Source of the DNA: Firmicutes bacterium ZCTH02-B6
GTDB taxonomy: Bacteria > Bacillota > Limnochordia > Limnochordales > ZCTH02-B6
Assembly (NCBI GenBank): GCA_002159155.1
Contig: LZRQ01000052.1
Location: 1 to 18,487, forward strand
Reading direction: 5' to 3'
DNA: 18,487 bases
This document shows, in pieces, positions 1 to 6,855 of the stretch. Under the pieces are notes generated by a model, which saw only the letters and a list, made by a program, of their open reading frames with translations, did no database searches and was not told where the DNA came from. The translations under genes were made by a program, and so were the position numbers. Position 1 is the stretch's first letter, and every line of letters starts with the position of its first letter.

Positions 1-1
1 G

Positions 2-1648
2 TACACGCCCCGCTTGGGGCCTACGACGCCGCCCATCGAAGGCACCGCCGTAATCGTGACAGGTATTTCCCCTCCCTTGCGCCCAGGCACCGTTTACAGC
101 GGCACGGTGGTAGGGCGCGAGTGGGGCAACCGGGCTGCGCCGGTGAGGTTGGAGATCCCCGGGGACGGCGTGGTGCTCGCGGCCCGGGGACCGGCGGAAG
201 AGTTCCTCGACCTGTTGCCGCTTGGGACGACCATTTACCTAGAGGTCAACTTGGCCCCGCCATTCGATCAGGTAACGGATGCTGTGTCGGGGCGGCCGGT
301 GCTGGTGGCAGGAGGAGCCGCCGTGCCGCTGGACACCCGCGACAGCCTGGTCACCCAGCGCCATCCCCGCACAGCCGTCGGTTTCAATGGCCAAGAGGTC
401 TTTCTCGTCACTGTCGACGGACGGCGCGAGGGCCAGGCGGACGGCATGACCCTCTTTGAGTTGCAGGAGCTCATGCTCGCCCTTGGGGCTACTGAGGCCC
501 TCAATCTCGACGGCGGCGGGTCGACGACGATGGTCATCCGCCCGCCCGGCACCACGCAGCCGCACGTCGTCAACGTCCCCTCGGACGGGCATGAGCGGGC
601 GGTGGGCAACGGACTCCTGGTGGTCACTTACGCCCCGCCGGCGGAACTAGCAAGGATCATCCTGCGGCCGCCCGCCGAGGTGGCGTACACCGGCAGCGTG
701 ATGCCCATTACGGTCCTCGGCCAAGACGTCCACCACAATCCACACCCGGTCTTAGCCAGTCAAGTTACGTGGACGGTGACAGGCGAAGCAGGTCGGGTCG
801 GGGCCGGCGGGTCTTTTTCTGCCCGCCAGCCGGGGACGGCCATCATTGAAGCCGCGGTTGGGTCCATCCGTGCGTCGACGCCGGTGACCGTAACGGACGC
901 AGTTGCCGCCATCACCGTCTCGCCGGAAACGTTTAGCCTTGGCAGCGGTGAGTCCATCACCCTTCAAGCGCAGGCGTCGGACGCCGACGGCCGGCCCGTC
1001 TGGGTCAACCCCTGGCAGTATACCTGGAGCACCGGCAGCAGCGCGGTGCGGGTGGATTCTGGCGGCATCGTCACGGCGGTGCAGCAGGGAGAAGCCGCCG
1101 TGACCGTCCGGCTGGGCGGGGCTTCGGCCACGGCTCACATCACTGTCGACCAACCACCCGACGTCCTGTGGGGCTTTGACGAAGTGGGCGGGTGGTACGC
1201 CACCGCCGTGCGCGCCCGGGCGTCCCTCGCCTTGTCAGGACCGGGCGAACCCGTCCACGACGGGCAGCACGCGGTCAAGCTCACCTACGACCTGCGGGCC
1301 GGTGGGGGCGGCACCGCCGCCGCCTACGTGCAGGCGCCGGCGCCCATCCCCATCCCTGGGCGGCCGCGGGCCATCGGCCTGTGGGTGTACGGCGACGCGA
1401 CCGGGCACTGGCTGCGGGCCAATTACCTCGACGGCGACGGCAACCGGCGTGTGACGGACTTTACGCCTGTCGGCGGGCTTACGTGGACCGGCTGGCGCTG
1501 GGTCGAGGCGCCTATCGACCCGGAGGCGCCGTTGCCCATTAGCTTTGAGCGGGTGTACGTGGTGGAGTTTGACGCGCGGCGGCAAAGCGCCGGCGTGCTC
1601 TACTTTGACCAACTTACGGCCGTGTACGGGTCGTCTTCGGGGCGCTAG
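2..1648 (+). CDS. Phosphodiester glycosidase (NAGPA-like) with Ig-like and C-terminal binding domains, 5' partial
   Basis: The frame is open from the window edge, so the true start and any signal peptide lie upstream; the TTG at 14 is not taken as a start. The first ~205 residues are the end of a NAGPA-type phosphodiester glycosidase domain (the family of GlcNAc-1-phosphodiester alpha-N-acetylglucosaminidase and bacterial relatives). Conserved blocks are visible: HPRTAVGFN near residue 117, GMTLFELQELM near 143, NLDGGGSTTM near 163 and ERAVGNGLLVV near 193. Two Ig-like (Big_2-type) repeats follow, around 210-295 and 297-378. The C-terminal ~160 residues (GLWVYGDATGHWLRANY, then TGWRWVEA, ending YFDQLTAVYG) look like a beta-sandwich carbohydrate-binding module. 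The domain order suggests a secreted or surface enzyme acting on glycan phosphodiesters or exopolysaccharide; the substrate is unknown. Its 3' end overlaps the convergent permease gene by 35 bp. Family is confident, function is inferred. Confidence 0.85.
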   Translation, partial: YTPRLGPTTPPIEGTAVIVTGISPPLRPGTVYSGTVVGREWGNRAAPVRLEIPGDGVVLAARGPAEEFLDLLPLGTTIYLEVNLAPPFDQVTDAVSGRPVLVAGGAAVPLDTRDSLVTQRHPRTAVGFNGQEVFLVTVDGRREGQADGMTLFELQELMLALGATEALNLDGGGSTTMVIRPPGTTQPHVVNVPSDGHERAVGNGLLVVTYAPPAELARIILRPPAEVAYTGSVMPITVLGQDVHHNPHPVLASQVTWTVTGEAGRVGAGGSFSARQPGTAIIEAAVGSIRASTPVTVTDAVAAITVSPETFSLGSGESITLQAQASDADGRPVWVNPWQYTWSTGSSAVRVDSGGIVTAVQQGEAAVTVRLGGASATAHITVDQPPDVLWGFDEVGGWYATAVRARASLALSGPGEPVHDGQHAVKLTYDLRAGGGGTAAAYVQAPAPIPIPGRPRAIGLWVYGDATGHWLRANYLDGDGNRRVTDFTPVGGLTWTGWRWVEAPIDPEAPLPISFERVYVVEFDARRQSAGVLYFDQLTAVYGSSSGR

Positions 1649-2531
1649 AGGCGCGGCGGGGATCAAGGCGGTCACGCCAGTAGTCGCCGATGAGATTAAA
1701 ACCCATGGCTGTCATGAGGATAGCTGCCCCAGGATACGTCGGGTACCACCATTGGTCCAGCAAGTAAACGCGGCCGCTGTTGACCATGGCCCCCCACTCC
1801 GCGGCCGGCGCCCGGACGCCCAGGCCGAGGAAGCTCATGGTCGCCGTGAGCAGCATGGCGCTGCCCGCATCCAGCGTCGTCTGCACGACTACGGGCGGGA
1901 GGCTATTGGGGATCAGATGGCGCCGGAGAATGTGCCAGGTCGGGGCGCCTGCCGCCACTGCGGCGGTCACGTACTCCCGCTCCCGTAACGACAGCACTTG
2001 CGCCCGCACCAACCGCACATACACCGGCACCCGGACAAAAGCCACCGCCAGCACGGAGCTCATCAGGCCGGGCCCTAACGCCGCCGCCAGGGCCATGGCC
2101 AACACCAAGGCCGGAAAGGCCAATATGACGTCCATTACCCGCATGAGGATTAGGTCGAGCTTGCCCCCAAACCAGCCGCTCAAGCCTCCCAGCACAATCC
2201 CAGTACTGGCCGCGATGAGCACGACGCCGATGCCCGCACCGATGGAGCGGCGGCCGCCGTCCAAGACCCGCGAGAACAGGTCTCGCCCCACCTCGTCGGT
2301 GCCAAACCAGTGCTCCGCGGACGGCGGCTGCAGCCGGCGGGTCAGGTTGACCTGGTTGGGGTCGTGGGTGGCGAGCCACGGCGCCAACAGCGACGCGATC
2401 ACCGGGACGATCACCAGCACAAACCCGACCCACGCCATGATGGGTCGCCGCCGGCGGACCGGACGGGTGCGCCCGGCCGCGTCCGGGACCGGGTAATCGG
2501 GATCCCGTTGTGTCAGCACATCGACGGACAA
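1614..2531 (-). CDS. Dpp/Opp-type ABC transporter permease (DppC-like)
   Basis: Inner-membrane permease of a peptide/nickel/opine-type importer, the second of the usual pair. It has 305 residues, typical for DppC/OppC. A cytoplasmic N-terminus rich in Arg/Pro precedes the first membrane helix (~30-50). The OppC N-terminal block HWFGTDEVGRDLFSR is near residue 72, and the EAA loop that docks on the ATPase is visible as EYVTAAVAAGAPTWHILRRH, followed by LIPNSLPP. Near the C-terminus SFLGLGVRAPAAEWG and GFNLIGDYWRDRLDPR are family hallmarks. The start is TTG at 2531, chosen because AGGAGG lies 9 nt upstream and overlaps the stop codon of the DppB-like gene; the 13-nt gap suggests translational coupling. 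It is the last gene of the minus-strand operon and no ATPase gene follows. The cargo cannot be told from the permease. Confidence 0.93.
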   Translation of the reverse strand: MSVDVLTQRDPDYPVPDAAGRTRPVRRRRPIMAWVGFVLVIVPVIASLLAPWLATHDPNQVNLTRRLQPPSAEHWFGTDEVGRDLFSRVLDGGRRSIGAGIGVVLIAASTGIVLGGLSGWFGGKLDLILMRVMDVILAFPALVLAMALAAALGPGLMSSVLAVAFVRVPVYVRLVRAQVLSLREREYVTAAVAAGAPTWHILRRHLIPNSLPPVVVQTTLDAGSAMLLTATMSFLGLGVRAPAAEWGAMVNSGRVYLLDQWWYPTYPGAAILMTAMGFNLIGDYWRDRLDPRRASSAPKTTRTRP

Positions 2532-2540
2532 GCCTGTTTG

Positions 2541-2547
2541 CCTCCTA
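2541..2547 (-). promoter_or_regulatory. Ribosome binding site fused to upstream stop codon
   Basis: On the minus strand the TAG stop of the DppB-like permease (2547-2545) runs straight into AGGAGG (2546-2541), 9 nt before the TTG start of the DppC-like permease. This decides the TTG start and implies that ribosomes finishing the first permease re-initiate on the second. Confidence 0.75.
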
Positions 2548-3561
2548 CCCCATGGCCCGGATGCGGGGATCGAGCCGGAGGGTGATCACGTCCACCAAGA
2601 GGTTGATGACGCTGTAGCCGACGGCGACAACGACGGTAAACCCCATGATGGCCGGGAAGTCCAGGGACGTGATGGAATCCACCACATAACTGCCCATTCC
2701 CGGCCACGCAAACACTGTCTCCGTTACGACCGCGCCGGCCAAGAGGTCTCCCAGGGCGAGGCCTACGACGGTGAGCGTCGGCACCAGCGCGTTGCGCAAG
2801 GCGTAACGGTAGAGCACCCGCCGGGGCGGCACGCCGTATGCCTGGGCGGTGCGGATGTAGTCTTGGTGCAGCACCTCCAGCAGACTCCCCCGTACCTGCC
2901 GGGCCACCACCCCTACGTGGACAAACGCCAGGCAGCTGGCCGGCAAGAGCAGGTGCACCAGGGCATCCCGCCACGTGACCCAGTCCCGGGCGAGGGCAGC
3001 ATCGATCAGGTACAAGCCCGTCACGGTGGGCGGGGCGAGGCCAAAGGGTGACAGCCTGCCTGAGCCCGGCAGCCAGCCGAGCTTGCCGTAAAAGAACGCG
3101 AGGGCGACGATCCCCAGCCAGAACAGCGGCATGGAAACCCCCGCCACCGACACGCTGCGGCTCACGTGATCGACCCAGGAGTTGTTGCGGGCGGCCGACG
3201 CCACGCCCAGCGGCACGCCAATGAGCACGGCCAGCAACATGGCCGCGCCCACCAGCTCCAGCGTGGCCGGGAAAAACCGGGCCAAGTCTTCGGCCACCGG
3301 CCGGCCCGTGCGGATAGAGCGGCCCAGATCGCCCTTGAGCAAGCCCGACATGTAGCGAACGTACTGCACGGGCAACGGCTGATCCAGCCCATAATTGCGG
3401 CGAATCTGGGCCACCACCTCGTCGCTGGCCCGCTGGCCCGCCAAAAGCCTGGCCGGGTCGCCCGGGATGGCGTGGGAAATGATGAACGTCAACAGCGTCA
3501 CGCCCAGCAGCACCAGCACCATGAGGGCCAGGCGCCGGGCGATCACCTGGCCCAAACCCAT
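2545..3561 (-). CDS. Dpp/Opp-type ABC transporter permease (DppB-like)
   Basis: First permease of the minus-strand importer, 338 residues. A membrane helix opens the protein (RRLALMVLVLLGVTLLTF), followed by the DppB block HAIPGDPARLLAG and YGLDQPLPVQYVRYM, then GDLGRSIRTGRPVAEDL. The EAA loop is at HQDYIRTAQAYGVPPRRVLYR and the C-terminus has the family signature ETVFAWPGMGSYVVDS, ending LDPRIRAMG. It carries an extra segment (around RLSPFGLAPPTVTGLY) between helices that the second DppB-like protein in this window lacks, so the two sets are not recent duplicates. The ATG at 3561 is preceded by GAGGTG about 6 nt away. The gene lies 56 nt after the solute-binding protein gene and 13 nt before the DppC-like gene. 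Family assignment is secure; substrate is unknown. Confidence 0.93.
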   Translation of the reverse strand: MGLGQVIARRLALMVLVLLGVTLLTFIISHAIPGDPARLLAGQRASDEVVAQIRRNYGLDQPLPVQYVRYMSGLLKGDLGRSIRTGRPVAEDLARFFPATLELVGAAMLLAVLIGVPLGVASAARNNSWVDHVSRSVSVAGVSMPLFWLGIVALAFFYGKLGWLPGSGRLSPFGLAPPTVTGLYLIDAALARDWVTWRDALVHLLLPASCLAFVHVGVVARQVRGSLLEVLHQDYIRTAQAYGVPPRRVLYRYALRNALVPTLTVVGLALGDLLAGAVVTETVFAWPGMGSYVVDSITSLDFPAIMGFTVVVAVGYSVINLLVDVITLRLDPRIRAMG

Positions 3562-3617
3562 GGCTTCACCTCACGACTCACCTTGTACGAACGCCTGACC
3601 GTGCCCAACCTGCACCG

Positions 3618-5198
3618 TCAGCGCTTGGACATCGTGTCGACGTTGTAGATGTCGAGCAGCATCGGATTGAAGACGTAACCCACCACGTTGTCCCGCATGG
3701 CCACCTGGTACCGCTGCTGGTACAGGTAGACGTATGCGGCCTCGTCCACCACGATGCGCTGGGCCTCCTGGTACAGGCGCGTCCGCTCGGCGATGTCGGT
3801 CACCACCGCCGCCTGCCGGATGAGCCGGTCCACCTCGGGATTGCTGTAAAAGGACCGGTTGCCCGGAAGGCCGCCGTTGTCCGAGTCAAACCAGTAGTTC
3901 ATGAACATGTACGGGTCGGCGAAGTCGGGCGTCCAGTTGCCAACGGCGATGTCAAAGTCGCCGTCACCCAGCATCGCTCGCATCGTCGCGTAAGCATACG
4001 GCTGCAGCTCCAGCTGGATCCCGACTTCGGCCAGCTGCGCCTGGAGGGCGAGGCCGATCTGCTCCCACTCGGGGTACACGGGGGAGTACAGGTAGCCCAG
4101 CCGCAAGTTGTTCGCGCCGGCCTCCGCGAGCAGCGCCCGCGCCTTGTCCAGGTCCCGGCGGTACTGGAACATCTCGGGATCATGCGACCACATGCCCTGG
4201 GGCACGGGCCCCCGCATCTGCACCGCGTTGCCCAGCATCACGCCCTGAATGATGGCATCATAGTCGACCGCGTAAGAGATGGCCTGCCGCACCCGCGGGT
4301 CGTTCAAAGGCGCCCGCCGGTTGTTGAGGTAAAGGTACGTCACCCGCAGGCTCGGATGATCCTCCACCCGAATGCCGGGCATGCTTCGCAGGCGCTCCAG
4401 CTGATCCAGCGGGAGCGCCTCCGCGATGTCGATGTCGCCCCGCTCCAGCTGCAACCGGCGAGCGGACGGGTCCTTGATCACCTGGAACACGACCATGCGA
4501 AACGCCGGCGCCGGCCCGTCGTAATAAGGGTTGGGCACAAGGCGAATTTGCTGGTCCTTGTCCCAGCGCTCCAGCTGGTACGGGCCACTGCCCATGGTGT
4601 GCTCGGCCAAGTATCCCCGGCCCAGGTCACCTCCCTGGGCATGCTCCTCGAGGCGAGGGTTGACGATGGCGGCGCCGTTGTTGGCCAAGGTCAACAGGAA
4701 CGGCGCAAACGGGTCGCTCAGCGTAAAGCGGACTGTGTAGTCGTCCACCGCCTCCACTTTCGACAGCGTCGGGAAGGAGTCGGCCGGCCCTTCCCCGATG
4801 GCCATCATCCGGTTGAAACTGTACACGACGGCGTGGGCGTCCACCGGCGTCCCGTCCGCGAAACGGGCCGTCCGGCGCAAAGTGAACTCCCACACCAGCC
4901 CATCGTCGGAAACCGTCCAGCCCGTCGCCAGGTCCGGCTCCACCTCGGTGCTGCCGACGCCGTTTTCGACCTTATAGCGCACGAGGCGCTGGTACGCCGG
5001 ATACGTCACCGCCCATGACCGGTTGGTCATGGTCACGTGCGGATCCAGGTTGTCCACGTCGCCGGAAATGCCGATCACCAGTACGTCCCGTGGCGTGGCC
5101 GCGGAAACCGGCAGACCCGCAACGGCTGCAAGCGCGAGCACCAGCATGCCCAGCACCAGCCCGCGGCGCCAGCGGCGTCGAGACACGATGACTCCCAT
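3618..5198 (-). CDS. ABC transporter solute-binding protein, family 5 (SBP_bac_5)
   Basis: Extracytoplasmic binding protein of the DppA/OppA/NikA type, 526 residues from the chosen start. I take ATG at 5198 because a GGGGGGAG ribosome site lies 10 nt upstream; an in-frame GTG at 5243 would add 15 residues. The N-terminus is a clear signal peptide: SRRRWRRG, a hydrophobic run (LVLGMLVLALAAVAGL) and a PVSAA cleavage region. There is no lipobox cysteine, so it should be a soluble periplasmic protein. Family features include GDVDNLDPH just after the signal, EPDLATGWTVSDDGLVWEF, DGTPVDAHAVVYSFNR, the GSGPYQLERW block, and NDPRVRQAISYAVDYDAII. The gene leads the operon solute-binding protein-permease-permease. 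Cargo could be peptides, opines or metal chelates; sequence alone does not decide. Confidence 0.92.
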   Translation of the reverse strand: MGVIVSRRRWRRGLVLGMLVLALAAVAGLPVSAATPRDVLVIGISGDVDNLDPHVTMTNRSWAVTYPAYQRLVRYKVENGVGSTEVEPDLATGWTVSDDGLVWEFTLRRTARFADGTPVDAHAVVYSFNRMMAIGEGPADSFPTLSKVEAVDDYTVRFTLSDPFAPFLLTLANNGAAIVNPRLEEHAQGGDLGRGYLAEHTMGSGPYQLERWDKDQQIRLVPNPYYDGPAPAFRMVVFQVIKDPSARRLQLERGDIDIAEALPLDQLERLRSMPGIRVEDHPSLRVTYLYLNNRRAPLNDPRVRQAISYAVDYDAIIQGVMLGNAVQMRGPVPQGMWSHDPEMFQYRRDLDKARALLAEAGANNLRLGYLYSPVYPEWEQIGLALQAQLAEVGIQLELQPYAYATMRAMLGDGDFDIAVGNWTPDFADPYMFMNYWFDSDNGGLPGNRSFYSNPEVDRLIRQAAVVTDIAERTRLYQEAQRIVVDEAAYVYLYQQRYQVAMRDNVVGYVFNPMLLDIYNVDTMSKR

Positions 5199-5226
5199 GA
5201 CGGCTTGTCTCCCCCCTGGTCGCGTC

Positions 5227-5292
5227 TTAGTCGGACCCGGCACCCCTCGAAACCGGGCGACGGGTTCTCCCGTTTCGCGATTGTTCCACCAT
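5227..5292 (-). CDS. Possible 21-residue leader peptide upstream of the binding-protein gene
   Basis: An ATG at 5292 opens a 21-codon frame (begins MVEQSRNGRT, ends RGAGSD, TAA at 5229-5227). AGGAG lies 11 nt upstream, a little far but usable. The frame ends 28 nt before the binding-protein start. It contains an ACGGG/CCCGT hairpin. No protein family is recognisable, it is Arg-rich (5 of 21), and chance is a real possibility. The second binding-protein gene in the window also has a short ribosome-site-bearing frame in front of it. Confidence 0.25.
   Translation of the reverse strand: MVEQSRNGRTRRPVSRGAGSD
5260..5273 (-). repeat. Small hairpin in the leader of the binding-protein gene
   Basis: ACGGG-AGAA-CCCGT on the minus strand makes a 5-bp stem with a 4-nt loop. 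An outer pairing CGAAAC/GTTTCG is also possible. It lies about 60 nt upstream of the binding-protein start. Role unknown. Confidence 0.4.
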
Positions 5293-5469
5293 TTGCCGCG
5301 GTACTCCTACCTTCTGGAAGCGCTAGATTTGGGCAAAGGTACTTTCCAGTAATTAGACGGTCCGTTTCCCCTCTCCAAAGCGACCCCGGACGTGGCTGAG
5401 GGCTTCCTTGCCACGCAGGCTCCACGGTCTGCTGCCGGCGCATCAGGCGCCGCCGATGCGGTCCTCATC

Positions 5470-5508
5470 ATCCTACTGAAAAACAGCGTTCCTCGCGCTG
5501 TGTAGGAT
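5470..5508 (-). terminator. Terminator-like nested hairpin, minus strand
   Basis: Read on the minus strand, ACAGCG (5501-5496), a 7-nt loop and CGCTGT (5488-5483) form a 6-bp stem followed by a run of T (5482-5479), as in an intrinsic terminator. An outer pair ATCCTAC (5508-5502) and GTAGGAT (5476-5470) encloses it and could compete with or extend the stem. It lies ~270 nt upstream of the binding-protein start. It could be an attenuator in a long leader, a block to antisense transcription from the opine genes, or an operator dyad. Confidence 0.45.
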
Positions 5509-5529
5509 AGTATTCACTAGTCCTTCTAA

Positions 5530-5547
5530 GTGAAGGAGGAGTTTCAC
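5530..5547. promoter_or_regulatory. Candidate operator dyad GTGAA-N8-TTCAC
   Basis: Perfect 5-bp half-sites GTGAA and TTCAC, separated by 8 bp, stand in the AT-rich part of the divergent region. RpiR-family regulators often bind TGAA/TTCA-type dyads, and an RpiR gene is encoded downstream at 7962. The spacer contains an AGGAGG string with no start codon behind it, so it is unlikely to be a ribosome site. Binding is inference only. Confidence 0.3.
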
Positions 5548-5646
5548 CACCCGACTCGAATTCGCGAAGAACACCACGGTCCCAAAAGATTGCACTCATG
5601 GGCCAATGATTCTCGATCAATTCACATAGCAAAATACGAGGAAAGT

Positions 5647-6777
5647 GTGGGGCGTCAGACAGTGGCACGATTCGCAGTCATCGGCGCCGGCAACGGCGGC
5701 CGCGCGCTGGCCGGCCACCTGCGCTTGGCCGGACACGACGTCGTCCTCTACAACCGCGACGTTGGCGACGAGTACGAGCAGCTGCTGAAACCCATCGCGG
5801 AGACGGGTGCGATCCAACTCGTCGGTGCCATCGAGGGGGTAGCCCGGGGCGTGGAGGTGACCACGTCCCTCGAGACCGCCGTGAAAGGGGCCAACACGGT
5901 CATCGTGGTGGTCCCCGCCATCGCCCATCAGCCGCTGGCGGCCGCGATGGCCCGCTACCTGGCACCCGGCCAGACCATCCTGCTCACACCGGGGCGCACC
6001 TTCGGCGCCTACGAGTTTCTGTCCGTCCTACGGGCCAGCGGCTGCGCGCACCGGATCACGGTGGCTGAAACGTACTCCCTGCCGTACGCGGCTCGGTTGC
6101 GCCCAGGCAACCAGGTGGTCGTCGCCCAGCAAAAGGACTGGATTCCTGTGGCGACCATCCCGGCCGCCGACGTGCACGGTGTCGTGGAAACCTTAAGGCC
6201 TCTCTTCCCGGGCCTCCTTCCCCAGGAGCATGTCCTGTACACGAGCCTGTTGAACTTGGGCGCCATGTTCCACCCCGCGGGCACCCTGCTCAACGCGTCC
6301 CGCATTGAGCTCCAAGGCGGCGGGTTCCCCTTCTACACCGAAGGCATGACGCCGTCGGTGTGCCAGGTCATCGAACGGATGGACGCGGAGCGCCGCGCCA
6401 TTGGGGCCCGTTTCGGGTTGGACCTCCCGACCGCGGCCGAAATGACGTCCAAGGCGTACGGCGTCCCGGGAGACAGCCTCTACACTGTGCTGCGGGCCAA
6501 CACGGCCTACGATGTCGGGCGGGCGCCCGAGTCCCTCACCCATCGGTACGTCTACGAAGACACCAACACCGGCCTGGTGCCCATGGTGTCGCTGGCAGAC
6601 CTCGTAGGGGTCCCTGCACCGACCATGCGAGCCATGGTGGAGCTGGCCTGCGCCATGACCGGCACCGACTTTTGGCAGACTGGGCGGGACGTGCGGCGAC
6701 TCGGCCTCACCTACCCGGACCCGGCCGAACTCATCGCCGTTCTGCGGGACGGGCATGTGCCCGGTTCCGCCAGTTAG
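5647..6777 (+). CDS. NAD(P)-dependent octopine/nopaline dehydrogenase family protein
   Basis: Predicted cytoplasmic opine-type dehydrogenase, 376 residues. Such enzymes join an amino acid to a 2-oxo acid by reductive amination, or run the reverse. An N-terminal Rossmann domain begins ARFAVIGAGNGGRALAGHL (dinucleotide motif GAGNGG at residues 13-18), then YNRD, VVVPAIAHQPLA and LTPGRTFGA. From about residue 190 the octopine-DH C-terminal domain is recognisable: NLGAMFHPAGTLLNASRIE, FPFYTEGMTPSV, MDAERRAIGARFGLDLP and a long helical tail. I place the start at GTG 5647 because GAGG lies 5 nt upstream; GTG 5662 is possible, and the open frame continues upstream to 5530 without support. It is the first gene of the plus-strand run, 78 nt ahead of the SbnB-like gene. 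The substrate pair cannot be read from sequence. It does not look like the staphylopine-dehydrogenase (CntM) subfamily, but I could not align it. Confidence 0.87.
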   Translation: MGRQTVARFAVIGAGNGGRALAGHLRLAGHDVVLYNRDVGDEYEQLLKPIAETGAIQLVGAIEGVARGVEVTTSLETAVKGANTVIVVVPAIAHQPLAAAMARYLAPGQTILLTPGRTFGAYEFLSVLRASGCAHRITVAETYSLPYAARLRPGNQVVVAQQKDWIPVATIPAADVHGVVETLRPLFPGLLPQEHVLYTSLLNLGAMFHPAGTLLNASRIELQGGGFPFYTEGMTPSVCQVIERMDAERRAIGARFGLDLPTAAEMTSKAYGVPGDSLYTVLRANTAYDVGRAPESLTHRYVYEDTNTGLVPMVSLADLVGVPAPTMRAMVELACAMTGTDFWQTGRDVRRLGLTYPDPAELIAVLRDGHVPGSAS

Positions 6778-6855
6778 GTAACGGAAACCCGCTTGTCAAG
6801 GCATACCGACGACGCCGAACTTCTTGAACTTCTTCACGGAAGGAAGTTGTCGAAC

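Larger units (their letters stand above)
5199..5646. other. Divergent intergenic control region
   Basis: This 448-bp stretch separates the minus-strand transport operon from the plus-strand opine-enzyme run and must hold both promoters. The part from about 5470 to 5640 is clearly more AT-rich than the flanking genes. It contains hairpin-forming repeats at 5260-5273, 5314-5349 (CTGGAA...TTCCAG), 5391-5415 (CGTGGC/GCCACG), 5439-5460 (CGCATC/GATGCG) and 5470-5508, and an imperfect dyad at 5530-5547. I could not assign a convincing -35/-10 pair in either direction, and no known riboswitch core is recognisable. Confidence 0.6.

Noticed and set aside
4182..5018. 278-codon open frame on the plus strand opposite the first binding-protein gene
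   Set aside because: It is His/Arg/Val-rich with no family features and lies wholly antisense to a clear SBP_bac_5 gene; high GC makes such shadows common.
5283..5303. T-box leader core on the minus strand
   Set aside because: Only partial matches to the conserved 14-base element, separated and with insertions; kept as a weak note in the leader finding only.
5536..5541. AGGAGG string read as a ribosome site on the plus strand
   Set aside because: No ATG, GTG or TTG lies at usable distance downstream; it sits in the spacer of a dyad instead.
5590..5618. TTGCAC as a -35 box for the opine-enzyme genes
   Set aside because: The sequence at 16-18 nt downstream (around TCGATC) does not resemble a -10 box.
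5530..5646. N-terminal extension of the opine dehydrogenase to GTG 5530
   Set aside because: No ribosome site stands before 5530, the added 39 residues are not family-like, and GTG 5647 has a GAGG at good distance just before the Rossmann fold.
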